Shown here piece by piece: positions 7,906-16,808 of a stretch of 64,000 nucleotides of DNA. Position numbers and translations under genes: made by a program. Location of the stretch: contig JAILZT010000021.1 of NCBI GenBank assembly GCA_023512345.1, positions 1 through 64,000 of the forward strand. The letters are read 5' to 3'. The notes under the pieces are model-generated. The model was not told the DNA's origin. It worked only from the letters and a program-made list of their open reading frames with translations, and made no database searches. Within the stretch, counting starts at the first letter, position 1. Each line of letters starts with the position of its first letter. This DNA is from Paenibacillus sp. GTDB taxonomy: Bacteria; Bacillota; Bacilli; Paenibacillales; Paenibacillaceae.

Positions 7906-9423
7906 TCACTCCAGTCGTTTCTTGGTTTGCTGGTGACGCCTTAGCATCATCCTCCAAGGAGCTCTGAACAATACATCTGACAGTCCGGTTAAGTTGAACG
8001 GTGCGAGCGGTGTCATATAAGGGACACCGAAGGAACGCAGGTTCACCAGATGGATCAAGACGGCAATTAAGCCGACCACAACACCGTATAGGCCAAAAGA
8101 TGCTGCGAAGAGCATGAGTGGAAACCGAATAATGCTGATCGCCTGGCTCATGCTAGGGTTGGGAATGAGGAATGATGCGATTCCCGTAACGGATACGACT
8201 ATGATTTTGGGAGCGGAAATAATGCCTGCCTGAACGGCAGCCTGTCCAATAACAAGCGCGCCCACTATACTTATAGTCTGGCCGACGGGACGGGGAAGAC
8301 GGATTCCTGCCTCGCGAAGTGCCTCGAACGTGATTTCCATGATCAATGCCTCCATTACTGCCGGAAAGGGGACGACTTCCCGCGCCGCAGCGAGGCTTAA
8401 GGTCAAGCTGGTAGGAATCATTTCCTGATGAAAGGTTGTAATCGCAATAAATATAGCAGGAAGTGCCATCGCCAAAAAGGCGAATAGATATCTCAACCAT
8501 CGCAGCATTGTAGCGTAAATGAATTTCATGTAATAGTCTTCGGCCGACTGAAAACCGAACCAGAAAGAAATAGGCAGGATTAGCACTACCGGTGAACCGT
8601 CTATGAGAACCGCAACTTTTCCTTCGACTAAGGATGCCGAAACCAAATCAGGCCGTTGGGTAGCCTGCATGGTAGGAAAGGGCGAATAGGGTTGATCACT
8701 GATCAATTCCTCGATGTAACCTGATTCCAGTACACTGCCCATGTCGATGTTCGATATCCGTTGCTTCACTTCATCGACCACGCTCTGATGTGCTATATCT
8801 TCAATGTAGACAATAGCCACATCTGTCTGGGAAAGTCCTCCAACGCAAAGCTTCTCAATCTTCAGTCGAGGCGTCCGAATACGCTGACGAAGGAGGGTGA
8901 GATTGATCTCGAGCTTCTCGATGAACCCGTATCGCGGCCCTCGAATACCAGCCTCAACTGACGGTTCTTCCAGCTGACGATGCAGCTTGTCTCTAACTTT
9001 AAAGGAGAAAGCCTCGGTGGAGGCTTCAACGAATAAAACGACTTCTCCTCTGAGGAGGAGCTGAACGACTTCATTTATGTTCAAAGCGATTTGGGGCTGC
9101 ACTGTGGAAGCCAATTTATAATTGAGCTGTTCAGAGAGCTGTTGAGGGCTTTCTATGGGAACGGAGTCTTGCAGCATCAAAGGCTCTAAGAATCCTGTGT
9201 CCCAAAGTTGTTTGTCGATCAAGACTTCGAGATATACCACCATGGCAGGGGTGGAGCCGAATATATGGAGCCTGCGAACAACAAGATCGGAACAATTGAC
9301 GAACAATTGTTTGATGGCTGATTCATTGTCATCCAACTTATCAGAAATCTTCGATTCGATTGCAGGACCAAGACCCTTCAGTTTTTTCTGGATAGGATCA
9401 GATACTTTGTTTTTTGGTTTCAT
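7906..9423 (-). CDS. GerA-type spore germination receptor subunit A
   Basis: 505 residues from ATG 9423, preceded by GGAAGGAGGTGGAGT; an upstream in-frame start at 9459 would bypass this strong ribosome site. It has a hydrophilic N-terminal domain of about 300 residues (IKQLFVNCSDLVVRRL, FVEASTEAFSFKVRDKLHRQ, PYSPFPTMQATQRPD) followed by five or so membrane segments including REVVPFPAVMEALIMEITFE and RLPRPVGQTISIVGALVIGQ, the conserved core of the GerA family. It is the first gene of the A-C-B operon. Confidence 0.93.
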   Translation of the reverse strand: MKPKNKVSDPIQKKLKGLGPAIESKISDKLDDNESAIKQLFVNCSDLVVRRLHIFGSTPAMVVYLEVLIDKQLWDTGFLEPLMLQDSVPIESPQQLSEQLNYKLASTVQPQIALNINEVVQLLLRGEVVLFVEASTEAFSFKVRDKLHRQLEEPSVEAGIRGPRYGFIEKLEINLTLLRQRIRTPRLKIEKLCVGGLSQTDVAIVYIEDIAHQSVVDEVKQRISNIDMGSVLESGYIEELISDQPYSPFPTMQATQRPDLVSASLVEGKVAVLIDGSPVVLILPISFWFGFQSAEDYYMKFIYATMLRWLRYLFAFLAMALPAIFIAITTFHQEMIPTSLTLSLAAAREVVPFPAVMEALIMEITFEALREAGIRLPRPVGQTISIVGALVIGQAAVQAGIISAPKIIVVSVTGIASFLIPNPSMSQAISIIRFPLMLFAASFGLYGVVVGLIAVLIHLVNLRSFGVPYMTPLAPFNLTGLSDVLFRAPWRMMLRRHQQTKKRLE

Positions 9424-9549
9424 ACTCCACCTCCTTCCAAAATAACCTTTCCCATCCACTTTAAGATTATACGGATGAATTTAGATATGTTAGACAATAC
9501 TTGTGGCATCGCTAACGAATGATTGTGGTGTGGAAAGGGTGTGAAAGGA

Positions 9550-9639
9550 ATGAAAATACTCGGAAAAGCTGCCGCCTTTCTAGTTATTGTTGCTTTATCG
9601 GGACTGGTTCTGTATTTCTCCGTCTCATCAGGAGGTTAA
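9550..9639 (+). CDS. 29-residue single-span membrane peptide
   Basis: ATG 9550 follows GGAAAGGG at nine bases. The product reads MKILGKAAAFLVIVALSGLV then LYFSVSSGG: a positively charged start, one hydrophobic span and a short tail. It is divergent from the gerA-type operon across about 125 bases, and its stop overlaps the stop of the convergent GMC oxidoreductase gene. Too short for family assignment. The clear ribosome site and hydrophobic pattern favour a real small protein, perhaps sporulation-linked by location, but this is inference. Confidence 0.5.
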   Translation: MKILGKAAAFLVIVALSGLVLYFSVSSGG

Positions 9640-11360
9640 GCAAAATACTTGGTGGCGATTTTTTCGGCCGTTCGTGTGGCCAATGCCTGGGTTGTGAGCG
9701 TCGGATTCGGACCGCCGATTCCATTAAAGTGCACACTGTTATCTGCTATGAACAAGCGTTTAACTTGAAAGGCCTCACAGTTTGAATCGGTAACATACCC
9801 CATCCGCATCGTGCTTTCTAGATGGAGCATGAAGCTGAAGGGCAAATCCGAACGAATAATCCTTTTGGCACCGGCTTGCTGCAGCGTTTCAGAGGCATAT
9901 CTGGCCAGTTGATCGCGTCTTTTTAACGTTCTGGGGCTGGGGGTATAATACACGACCGGAATCGGACCATTCTCGTCTTTCAATAGTGGATCGACTTCTA
10001 CTCTATTACGGAAGAGTGTGTCGTCATCCGTTAGCAGAAGCATACTCATAGTCCGGGAATAATTCATCATCAGCTCTTTCAATGGAGGACCGACGACCCG
10101 CCCGTGAATATCCCATGGGGCTCCTGGCTCTGGCGGGTTAAGGGCGTCATATCCGGCTTCACTGAACCCGTACGTTAAATAGGACATTAATCCTGGGCTT
10201 AGACATGAGACTTGGAAGATCCCGACTCCGGGGATATCGACTCTGGCTCCCGAAGTATGCCCCACATACGGATACACAGCAGGCGTGCCCATAATGCTCA
10301 TAAGTTCCTTTTCATCAAAAACTCCCGCAACCCAGTCAAAGCAGTGATTCGTCAAGCCTCTTCCTACCCATGCATTGTGAGGCAGCTCCGAGTTTATCCA
10401 TAGGCGTGGCGATTCGATACAGCCGGCGGCCATAACGACCGTTCGAGCTGTTAACTCACCGATCTCTCCCGTCCACGTATCCCGAAACTTCACACCTATC
10501 GCCCGAAGTCCTTCTTTAGGATCATGTGCCGTCAAGATCTTGATTACGAAGGAATTCGGTCGGATCGCAACGTTCCCGGTTTTGAGAGCGAGCGGCACAT
10601 AGCTGACAAGAGTACTTCGTTTGGCTATTTTATCTACCGAAGGGCCGGCCGTGCATCCGTTGACGCAATTCCCTTTAAGGGTACAACCTTCCATGTTCGA
10701 TAATTGCTCCAACGAATAATTGGGATTCATCAGGTGTTCGTTGGTCGGCAGAATGGCATTCGGATTTGGGCGGTACCCCGGAGTCGTGACATTTAGTGTT
10801 GGATTAAGTGACCATCCTGCCTTTTTAGCACCATAGTAGAAAAGCTCTTCTTTGGGAGTTGTAGGGGCAAACTGGACGGGCAGTGTAGCTTCAGCTTTTT
10901 CATAATAGGGAATTAGATCCCGATAGCTAATCGGCCAGATATTGTCGACTGCAGCAGGAAAAGCGCGCGGTGACTGGCCCCAATAATGCTGAGTCGTTCC
11001 TCCTACTCCGGATAGCTGCCAGATTTCACCTTTTTGGCGCATAACTCGATGCCAAGGTGTACGGCGGCGATCGGCAGGCCCGAAGCGAAATACACCGGAT
11101 ACCACGTCGTTCATATTGTTTTCATACGCATTGAAAATCTTCTTGTATATCCCGACATCCAAATCGTTAGAATCGGAGCTCCATTCTCCGCCGCGTTCAC
11201 TATTCGGTTTCTGCCACTTTTTGTTTCCGTACCAGGGCCCAGCTTCCAGGACCAGAACCTTCAAACCTGCTTCTCCGAGTTCCTTGGCCACAACGCCGCC
11301 ACCGCCGCCTGACCCGATGACGATTACGTCGGCATCGAACATCCCCTCTGCATTATTCAA
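9636..11360 (-). CDS. GMC family FAD-dependent oxidoreductase
   Basis: 574 residues. The FAD-binding motif VIVIGSGGGGGVVAKEL lies at about residues 10-26, followed by VLVLEAGPW. The C-terminal GMC region contains HLESTMRMG and ends with HFNGIGGPNPTLTTQALATR. The family oxidises alcohols and sugars, as in gluconate 2-dehydrogenase large subunits. A Cys-rich stretch (CTLKGNCVNGCTAGPSVDKIAKRST) is present near residue 228. No signal peptide is obvious; secretion could depend on its partner. It overlaps the upstream subunit-3 gene by eight bases, so the two are co-translated. The substrate is unknown. Confidence 0.88.
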   Translation of the reverse strand: MNNAEGMFDADVIVIGSGGGGGVVAKELGEAGLKVLVLEAGPWYGNKKWQKPNSERGGEWSSDSNDLDVGIYKKIFNAYENNMNDVVSGVFRFGPADRRRTPWHRVMRQKGEIWQLSGVGGTTQHYWGQSPRAFPAAVDNIWPISYRDLIPYYEKAEATLPVQFAPTTPKEELFYYGAKKAGWSLNPTLNVTTPGYRPNPNAILPTNEHLMNPNYSLEQLSNMEGCTLKGNCVNGCTAGPSVDKIAKRSTLVSYVPLALKTGNVAIRPNSFVIKILTAHDPKEGLRAIGVKFRDTWTGEIGELTARTVVMAAGCIESPRLWINSELPHNAWVGRGLTNHCFDWVAGVFDEKELMSIMGTPAVYPYVGHTSGARVDIPGVGIFQVSCLSPGLMSYLTYGFSEAGYDALNPPEPGAPWDIHGRVVGPPLKELMMNYSRTMSMLLLTDDDTLFRNRVEVDPLLKDENGPIPVVYYTPSPRTLKRRDQLARYASETLQQAGAKRIIRSDLPFSFMLHLESTMRMGYVTDSNCEAFQVKRLFIADNSVHFNGIGGPNPTLTTQALATRTAEKIATKYFA

Positions 11361-12012
11361 TGGTGGATTCCCCTCCTTTTCGTACGATAGTCAACAGATA
11401 ACCCCTAAGGGCCCGATAACCGGGGACAACTCCAGGATATCCAACCTGCCTCCAACTGAGCGGAAAGGATTCCAGCCTTCGTTCAGTGGGAGTAGCAAGC
11501 CGGGTCGTCCCGTAAGCAGACCACTCCGAGTAATATCCAAACATCGTTTGTCTGTTCAGAAAGTCCACCATAAACCGCACAAAACCCCCATCGTCCCGGT
11601 ATGGAGGAGGAAAGGCTCCAAGATCGACATTCAATTGTTCCAGCATAGCGAGGACCCGAATCCGATCGACCGGGGACAAGGAGGAGAACGGACTGCTCTC
11701 CCAAATGGAGCTGTTCGGAGCACACTGCGCCTGCCCCGAGGCAACGAATTGAACGGCGCTTGCATTAAGCATCGTAGCAGTAGACGCAGATAGCGGAACA
11801 ACGGTCAAATAGAACCCAAGTACAAGCGAAAGATTGTGGTCCAATTCCCAAATCATATACTCATGAATGCACAAGTCAACGGCACCTGCTGATTGCTCTG
11901 CCCCGTAAACGGAAAGCGCTGGTGTATTCGGAATGATCGCTTCGACAAGCGCCCGAAACGTCTCAAGGGTATGTACATCGACGGTTAAGGCATAGGTTTG
12001 AGCCGGATGCAT
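11353..12012 (-). CDS. Gluconate 2-dehydrogenase subunit 3-like protein
   Basis: 219 residues starting MHPAQTYALTVDVHTLETFRALVEAIIPNTPALSVYGAEQSAGAVDLCIHEYM in consecutive short segments, which fits the small-subunit (subunit 3) family that accompanies GMC dehydrogenases: an early F-x-L-v-E-a-I-I-P motif and a helical, hydrophobic body. In known systems the small subunit assists export or assembly of the flavoprotein. It lies directly upstream of, and overlaps, the GMC oxidoreductase gene. No twin-arginine signal is visible here. Confidence 0.78.
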   Translation of the reverse strand: MHPAQTYALTVDVHTLETFRALVEAIIPNTPALSVYGAEQSAGAVDLCIHEYMIWELDHNLSLVLGFYLTVVPLSASTATMLNASAVQFVASGQAQCAPNSSIWESSPFSSLSPVDRIRVLAMLEQLNVDLGAFPPPYRDDGGFVRFMVDFLNRQTMFGYYSEWSAYGTTRLATPTERRLESFPLSWRQVGYPGVVPGYRALRGYLLTIVRKGGESTIE

Positions 12013-12210
12013 CAGGTTCCTCCCCTGTATAATCAGATTTTGTCAGACTATATTTTTTTGAACAATAATATCTATTCGTCAGGAGAATTATTCAGACTCT
12101 TCGAACAACCTATTGGGAATTATTACGCTACTTTTTTATCCAGCTGTAAAAAAGGTGAAATTTTAGCGAATGAAGGGGATTTCTGTTCGTTTGTGGAATA
12201 TATAGATTAA
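11998..12210 (+). pseudogene. Possible truncated Crp/Fnr-type cyclic-nucleotide-binding fragment
   Basis: A 70-codon frame ends ...CKKGEILANEGDFCSFVEYID, which resembles the KKGE-(I/V)-L-x-x-EGD-x-x-x-x-x-Y-I start of a cNMP-binding domain in Crp/Fnr regulators. It stops there, with no further domain or HTH in any frame. No good ribosome site is present, and it overlaps the start of the minus-strand subunit-3 gene and the upstream region of the next gene. It may be a gene remnant or chance similarity. Confidence 0.25.
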
Positions 12211-12264
12211 TAGTTACACAGTGATGTGAGGAATTTATCTATCAACATTAGCGGGTGAAGAACA

Positions 12265-15222
12265 ATGGCAGACAAGATCATCGGTGTACTAACCCCCGTT
12301 CTAGACGGCTTTTATTACGGTAATTTATTAAAAAGTATTTCTCAAAAGGCGAAGGAACATCATGTTGGCGTGGTTGTGATCGGTACTTCAGCCAGATACT
12401 ACAAGGAGTCGTATGCTTCAGACTATGTAGATGGCTGGATAGTTATTATGGATGCTGTCGATGACTCTTATATCCAAAATTTACGGAGCCTAGGTAAGCC
12501 TGTCGTGGGTATTAACACCTTGCTTGATGTCGATTATATGGTTTCTATTAACAATAGAGAAATTATGGACAAGGCTGTGGTGCATTTGATGAGCCACGGA
12601 CATAAACATATTGCGTTCATAGGAGATACACATTTTTATGATGCGAAGGAGCGATATCAAGGATACTTGACGGCGCTTCAAAAGCATGGGCTAGAGTATA
12701 GTCATGGCGGGTTCTACGATGTCCTGCAAATGAACACTTACGAGATTGCGGCGTCTATGGTTGAGGAGGGGCTTCCTTTTTCCGCGGTTGTTGTGGTGAA
12801 TGATGTGATGGCGATTGAGTTGATTAATCATTTCAAAACGCTGAATGTCAGAGTCCCTGAGGATATTGCTGTGATAGGCATCGATGATGTACCCATGGCA
12901 AGGTCTATTCGGCCCGCTCTGAGTACTTTTCAACTACCAATAGATGAACTTGGCTTTCAAGCTGCTGAAATTCTGCTGCAACATTTATGGAATGAGACTA
13001 TGAGACCTACCCAGTTATCAGCTAAAAAGGTTTACCGCAGCAGTTGCGGATGCAGAGCCGGAACAAAGGTGGAAATGGACGACCCTACGGAGACGGTTCA
13101 GTATTTGGGCAATATGATGTCCCGTAATTTTAATCTCGGAGTTCTCATGCAATCTTATAAAAATAATGAGACGACAGAGATGAACTGGCTCTTTCACACT
13201 CCTTTCCGAAGAGGGGTCGTAGGCTTAAACAACGTAAGATCAAAGGAAAAGGTTCAAATATATCAATTCAATTTAGATAGCCGCTTGGAAAGTGATAAAA
13301 AGCGGAGTATGGAGCCGATTGAGCCTCCTAGTTTCCCACCCTTCGAAATATGGAAGGAACCTTCGTTTTTGGGTGATGAGAATGTAATCGTCATCGTACC
13401 CGTTGTGCTGGAAGAACAGATGCTAGGGGTCATGGCGCTTGTCGGGTTAGGAGATATATCCACAGAACTCAGTCCCTTTAATACAACGTTTCAACTGGCT
13501 AATTTCTTCGCCTCTGCTTTGGTGCGTGAATCCATACATTCAGAACTTCAGACCTACTCCCAGATTTTAGAGATTATTTCTAATTTAACGCATGACGGGA
13601 TATGGGATATTAATGTGGATCAAGGGGAGATTTCGGTCAAAGGGGGGATATTTAAGGCTCTTGGTTATTCCCAAGACCAGATTCCCACAGGACTACAGGC
13701 TGTAGCGAATATCATTCATATGAATGACTTGAAAAAGACGAGGGAGGTTTTCAAAAAGCATCATGGCGTTCATAACCCCTCCTTTGAAGCAGAGTGTCGC
13801 TGCCGGCATTTTAATGGGACTTATGTATGGATGCAGATCAATGGAAACGCTCAATATGATCATTCGGGGAAAATGGTTCGAGTTGTAGGCTCTGTTAAGG
13901 ATATTTCGGAGAGAAAGCTTGCAGAAGAGCGAATAAGTCAACTGGCTTACAGCGATCCACTTACGGGACTTGCCAATCGACTCTTTCTTGAACAGGAATA
14001 TACCCTGTTATTAGACAAGGCAAGAGTGAACCATAGTAAGCTCGCTGTGCTTTTGCTGGACCTGGATCGTTTCAAATTAATCAACGACAGCTACGGGCAC
14101 CTTGCAGGTGACCAAGTGCTCAGGTACGTGGCCGAGCAAGTGTCTTCCCTGGTTAAGAAGGGGGATCTAGTAGCCCGGATCGGCGGAGATGAATTCGAAG
14201 TTGTCATGCCAAATGTACGGGATGGGGAAGCGGTATTGGAAGTTGCTGAAAAAATTGTGGAGCGGCTAAACGAGCCGTTTTATGATGGAGGCAGAGAATA
14301 TTATATTTCCGGCAGTATAGGCATCGCGCTGTATCCCGATCATGGTGAGGATGCGGAGACGTTAACCAGACATGCAGACCTTGCTATGTATCAAGCGAAG
14401 GAAACCGGAAACAGATGTCAGTTGTTTTCACTAGATACAAACATTCCCCGCAGTCATCAGCTTGATATGGAGAATGATCTGCGTAAAGCGTTGGCACGTC
14501 AGGAACTTATTGTTTACTATCAGCCGCAATATGATTTGAGCAAGGAGAGTATCTACGGAGTGGAGGCTCTGCTGCGCTGGAATTCACCCAAGTACGGGTT
14601 CGTGAGCCCGGAGGTTTTTATCCCTATTGCTGAAAGTACGGGTCTGATCATTACGATCTGTGAATGGGTACTTCGAGAAGCTTGCCTACTAAGCAGCCAG
14701 TGGAGACAACGAGATGAATCCGTCAAAAAAGTATCTGTTAACATTTCCGCTAAACAATTGAATCATCCCCATTTTGTAAACACTGTAAAACAAGTGCTTG
14801 CGGAAACAGGTTGCAATCCGGGTGATCTGTGCTTGGAAATTACGGAGAGCATGATGCTGATAGATGTGGAATACAGTATGAGAATTGTGAAGGAATTAAT
14901 AGAAACGGGAGTGATTGTCTCTATTGATGATTTCGGTACGGGTTACTCCTCATTGTCTTTGATTAAGAATTTCCCGATATCCGTATTGAAAATTGATAAA
15001 TCCTTCATTGATGACATGACCGTTAGCGAAGAGAATAAAGCCATTGTTCACGCGATTATAAAAATGTCACAGATCATGTCCCTGAAAGTCGTCGCGGAGG
15101 GTGTAGAAACATTGGAGCAACTGAATATCCTTAAGGATATGGGCGTGGATTACATTCAAGGGTATTATATCAGCAAGCCGTTGCCGATTAAGGAATTAGA
15201 GTTGTTTATTGCAAAATCATAG
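12265..15222 (+). CDS. LacI-type sensor - PAS - GGDEF - EAL c-di-GMP enzyme
   Basis: 985 residues. Residues 1-260 form a complete LacI/GalR-type periplasmic-binding-like domain (IIGVLTPVLDGFYYG, HKHIAFIGD, VVVVNDVMAIELINHF, VIGIDDVPMARSIRPALSTF) but without the DNA-binding helix-turn-helix. A linker with SSCGCRAG (near 260) and a GAF-like region follow, then a PAS domain (about 430-550, ending VRVVGSVKDISERK), GGDEF (active site GGDEF near 640) and EAL (EALLRW near 767, with DDFGTGYSSL downstream). Both catalytic signatures are intact, so cyclase and phosphodiesterase activities are both possible. No membrane segment or signal peptide is evident, so it should sense a cytoplasmic ligand. Start ATG 12265 follows GGGTGAAG. 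Confidence 0.92.
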   Translation: MADKIIGVLTPVLDGFYYGNLLKSISQKAKEHHVGVVVIGTSARYYKESYASDYVDGWIVIMDAVDDSYIQNLRSLGKPVVGINTLLDVDYMVSINNREIMDKAVVHLMSHGHKHIAFIGDTHFYDAKERYQGYLTALQKHGLEYSHGGFYDVLQMNTYEIAASMVEEGLPFSAVVVVNDVMAIELINHFKTLNVRVPEDIAVIGIDDVPMARSIRPALSTFQLPIDELGFQAAEILLQHLWNETMRPTQLSAKKVYRSSCGCRAGTKVEMDDPTETVQYLGNMMSRNFNLGVLMQSYKNNETTEMNWLFHTPFRRGVVGLNNVRSKEKVQIYQFNLDSRLESDKKRSMEPIEPPSFPPFEIWKEPSFLGDENVIVIVPVVLEEQMLGVMALVGLGDISTELSPFNTTFQLANFFASALVRESIHSELQTYSQILEIISNLTHDGIWDINVDQGEISVKGGIFKALGYSQDQIPTGLQAVANIIHMNDLKKTREVFKKHHGVHNPSFEAECRCRHFNGTYVWMQINGNAQYDHSGKMVRVVGSVKDISERKLAEERISQLAYSDPLTGLANRLFLEQEYTLLLDKARVNHSKLAVLLLDLDRFKLINDSYGHLAGDQVLRYVAEQVSSLVKKGDLVARIGGDEFEVVMPNVRDGEAVLEVAEKIVERLNEPFYDGGREYYISGSIGIALYPDHGEDAETLTRHADLAMYQAKETGNRCQLFSLDTNIPRSHQLDMENDLRKALARQELIVYYQPQYDLSKESIYGVEALLRWNSPKYGFVSPEVFIPIAESTGLIITICEWVLREACLLSSQWRQRDESVKKVSVNISAKQLNHPHFVNTVKQVLAETGCNPGDLCLEITESMMLIDVEYSMRIVKELIETGVIVSIDDFGTGYSSLSLIKNFPISVLKIDKSFIDDMTVSEENKAIVHAIIKMSQIMSLKVVAEGVETLEQLNILKDMGVDYIQGYYISKPLPIKELELFIAKS

Positions 15223-15227
15223 AAACG

Positions 15228-15890
15228 ATGGTGTTTATGAAAATCGAATTTGAAAATAACGAGATCGAATTTAATGTTCAATACGGTAAAAGCAAAAAGA
15301 TATCCCTTCATATAGATTCGGCAGGCCGCATAACCATTAAAGCTCCCAAAGAAACTAGCGAAGAGATAATCACAAGTGTAGTGAAGCAGCATGGCAAGTT
15401 GATACTGGAGAAATTGCAAGCCATTGAGAAATCCAGAGAGAACCCTAATGCAAGAGAGTATCAGGAGGAGGGGAAGTTCCTTCATCTTGGAAAAGAATAT
15501 TTTCTGAATGAGTTAATAGAGACCGGTGAGCTTGAAGAAGAGGAGCTTAAGAAGAATCTTAAAAAGTTCTACTTCACAAGCTGTAAGAAAATAGTAGGAG
15601 AACGAATCCAAAGATATCAAACAGAGCTGAGAGTAAAACCTAAGTCTATTGAGATCGTAGAGTCGAGAACCAAGTGGGGAAGCTGCAGCTCTGATAAAAA
15701 GTTAACCTTTAATTACCGACTAGCGATGGCTCCCATTGAGGTTATAGATTATGTGATCATTCATGAACTCTGCCACCTTCTGCACATGAATCATGATCGC
15801 TCCTTTTGGAGAAAAGTTGGAAGTATAATGCCGGATTATAAAGAGAAGCAGGATTATTTAGCAAGGCATGGGCAGGCTATGACGTTATAA
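15228..15890 (+). CDS. YgjP-type M48-like metallopeptidase
   Basis: About 220 residues (ATG 15228 or, three codons in, ATG 15237). YgjP/DUF45 family: an N-terminal beta-rich part followed by SRTKWGSCSSDKKLTFNYRL and the zinc site HELCHLLHMNHDRSFW, where the two histidines and the glutamate form the HExxH motif and the downstream histidine completes the site. The protein is cytoplasmic. Close spacing after the GGDEF-EAL gene suggests read-through, but no functional link is evident. Confidence 0.85.
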   Translation: MVFMKIEFENNEIEFNVQYGKSKKISLHIDSAGRITIKAPKETSEEIITSVVKQHGKLILEKLQAIEKSRENPNAREYQEEGKFLHLGKEYFLNELIETGELEEEELKKNLKKFYFTSCKKIVGERIQRYQTELRVKPKSIEIVESRTKWGSCSSDKKLTFNYRLAMAPIEVIDYVIIHELCHLLHMNHDRSFWRKVGSIMPDYKEKQDYLARHGQAMTL

Positions 15891-15910
15891 AATGTATAGG
15901 AGGTATGCTC

Positions 15911-16603
15911 ATGAAAACGATTGGTCTAATAGGTGGGATGAGCTGGGAGTCCTCGTTAGAATACTATCGTATTATTAACGAAGAAGTGAGAAACCAATTG
16001 GGCGGATTGCATTCAGCCAAGTGTATTTTGTATAGCCTAGACTTTAGTGAGATAGAACAATATCAGGCAGCAGGTAATTGGGAGTGCGCAGGTAGACGTT
16101 TAGGGGAAGCCGCTCAATCCTTAGAACAAGCAGGGGCAGAAATCCTAGTCCTGTGTACCAATACGATGCATAAAGTAATTGAATATATTGAAGACAACGT
16201 GTCTTTACCAGTCCTCCATATTGCTGACGCTACAGCTTATCAAATTCAACGCTCAACAATAAGCACGGTCGGGCTGCTTGGCACTAGGTATACGATGGAA
16301 CATGATTTCTATAAATCACGAATAGAGTCTAAGGGAATTAAGGTATTGATCCCGAATGCTGAGGATAGGGAAGTCATCAATCGAGTTATCTATGAGGAAT
16401 TGTGTTTAGGAGACATTCAGGAATCCTCAAGACAATATTACAAAAGGGTTATCCAGCGGTTAGTGGATGATGGGGCAGAAGGAATTATATTGGGTTGTAC
16501 AGAAATTGGATTGTTGTTGACGCAAGACGATTCACGGGTCCCCTTGTTTGATACCACATTCATACATGCCATTGAATCTGTTAAAAAAGCACTAGAACAA
16601 TAA
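15911..16603 (+). CDS. Aspartate/glutamate racemase family protein
   Basis: 230 residues. AGGAGGT at 15898-15904 lies seven bases before ATG 15911, giving MKTIGLIGGMSWESS, the usual start of the YgeA/RacX-like aspartate racemase family; the ATG at 15905 touches the ribosome site. The two catalytic cysteines are in VLCTNTMHK (near residue 83) and ILGCTEIGLL (near 195). The family is PLP-independent and interconverts D/L aspartate, glutamate or broader amino acids. A terminator follows. Confidence 0.9.
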   Translation: MKTIGLIGGMSWESSLEYYRIINEEVRNQLGGLHSAKCILYSLDFSEIEQYQAAGNWECAGRRLGEAAQSLEQAGAEILVLCTNTMHKVIEYIEDNVSLPVLHIADATAYQIQRSTISTVGLLGTRYTMEHDFYKSRIESKGIKVLIPNAEDREVINRVIYEELCLGDIQESSRQYYKRVIQRLVDDGAEGIILGCTEIGLLLTQDDSRVPLFDTTFIHAIESVKKALEQ

Positions 16604-16604
16604 A

Positions 16605-16633
16605 AGTCTGGGGAATTTTCCTCGGGCTTTTTA
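16605..16633 (+). terminator. Terminator after the racemase gene
   Basis: AGTCTGGGGA pairs with TCCTCGGGCT (with G-U pairs), followed by a T run. Confidence 0.6.
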
Positions 16634-16637
16634 TTTA

Positions 16638-16677
16638 TGCGGACTGTACAGCCGCTATTTAAGTCTCAAAGGGTCAT
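16638..16677 (+). repeat. Dispersed intergenic repeat, copy 2
   Basis: TGCGGACTGTACAGCCGCTA ... GGGTCAT, 38 of 40 bases identical to 3702-3741. It lies between the racemase terminator and the tetR-type promoter. Confidence 0.75.
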
Positions 16678-16712
16678 GGTGTTTATCGCTTATTTAATTG
16701 TGTTTTTAAATA

Positions 16713-16763
16713 TTGACTACCTTGGTCAACGGGCATACAATAGGGACTGACCAGGGTAGTCAA
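16713..16763 (+). promoter_or_regulatory. SigA promoter with paired TetR-type operators
   Basis: The -35 TTGACT (16713-16718) and -10 TACAAT (16736-16741) are 17 bases apart. The -35 lies in a 16-base arm, TTGACTACCTTGGTCA, whose inverted copy TGACCAGGGTAGTCAA (16748-16763) matches at 15 of 16 bases and covers the expected start site. Each arm is also a TGAC-n-GTCA half-palindrome. A repressor bound here would block RNA polymerase. Confidence 0.8.
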
Positions 16764-16808
16764 TAGCATATTTAGATGCTTTTTTTATTATAAAAAGGGG
16801 TGTATATC

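Noticed and set aside
9460-9549. SigG promoter for the germination operon
   Set aside because: CATATCTA-like and TGAATT-like fragments occur but not with acceptable spacing on one strand.
11116-11793. 225-codon plus-strand frame antisense to the GMC and subunit-3 genes
   Set aside because: It spans two real minus-strand genes, has biased Ser/Pro/Arg content and no family match.
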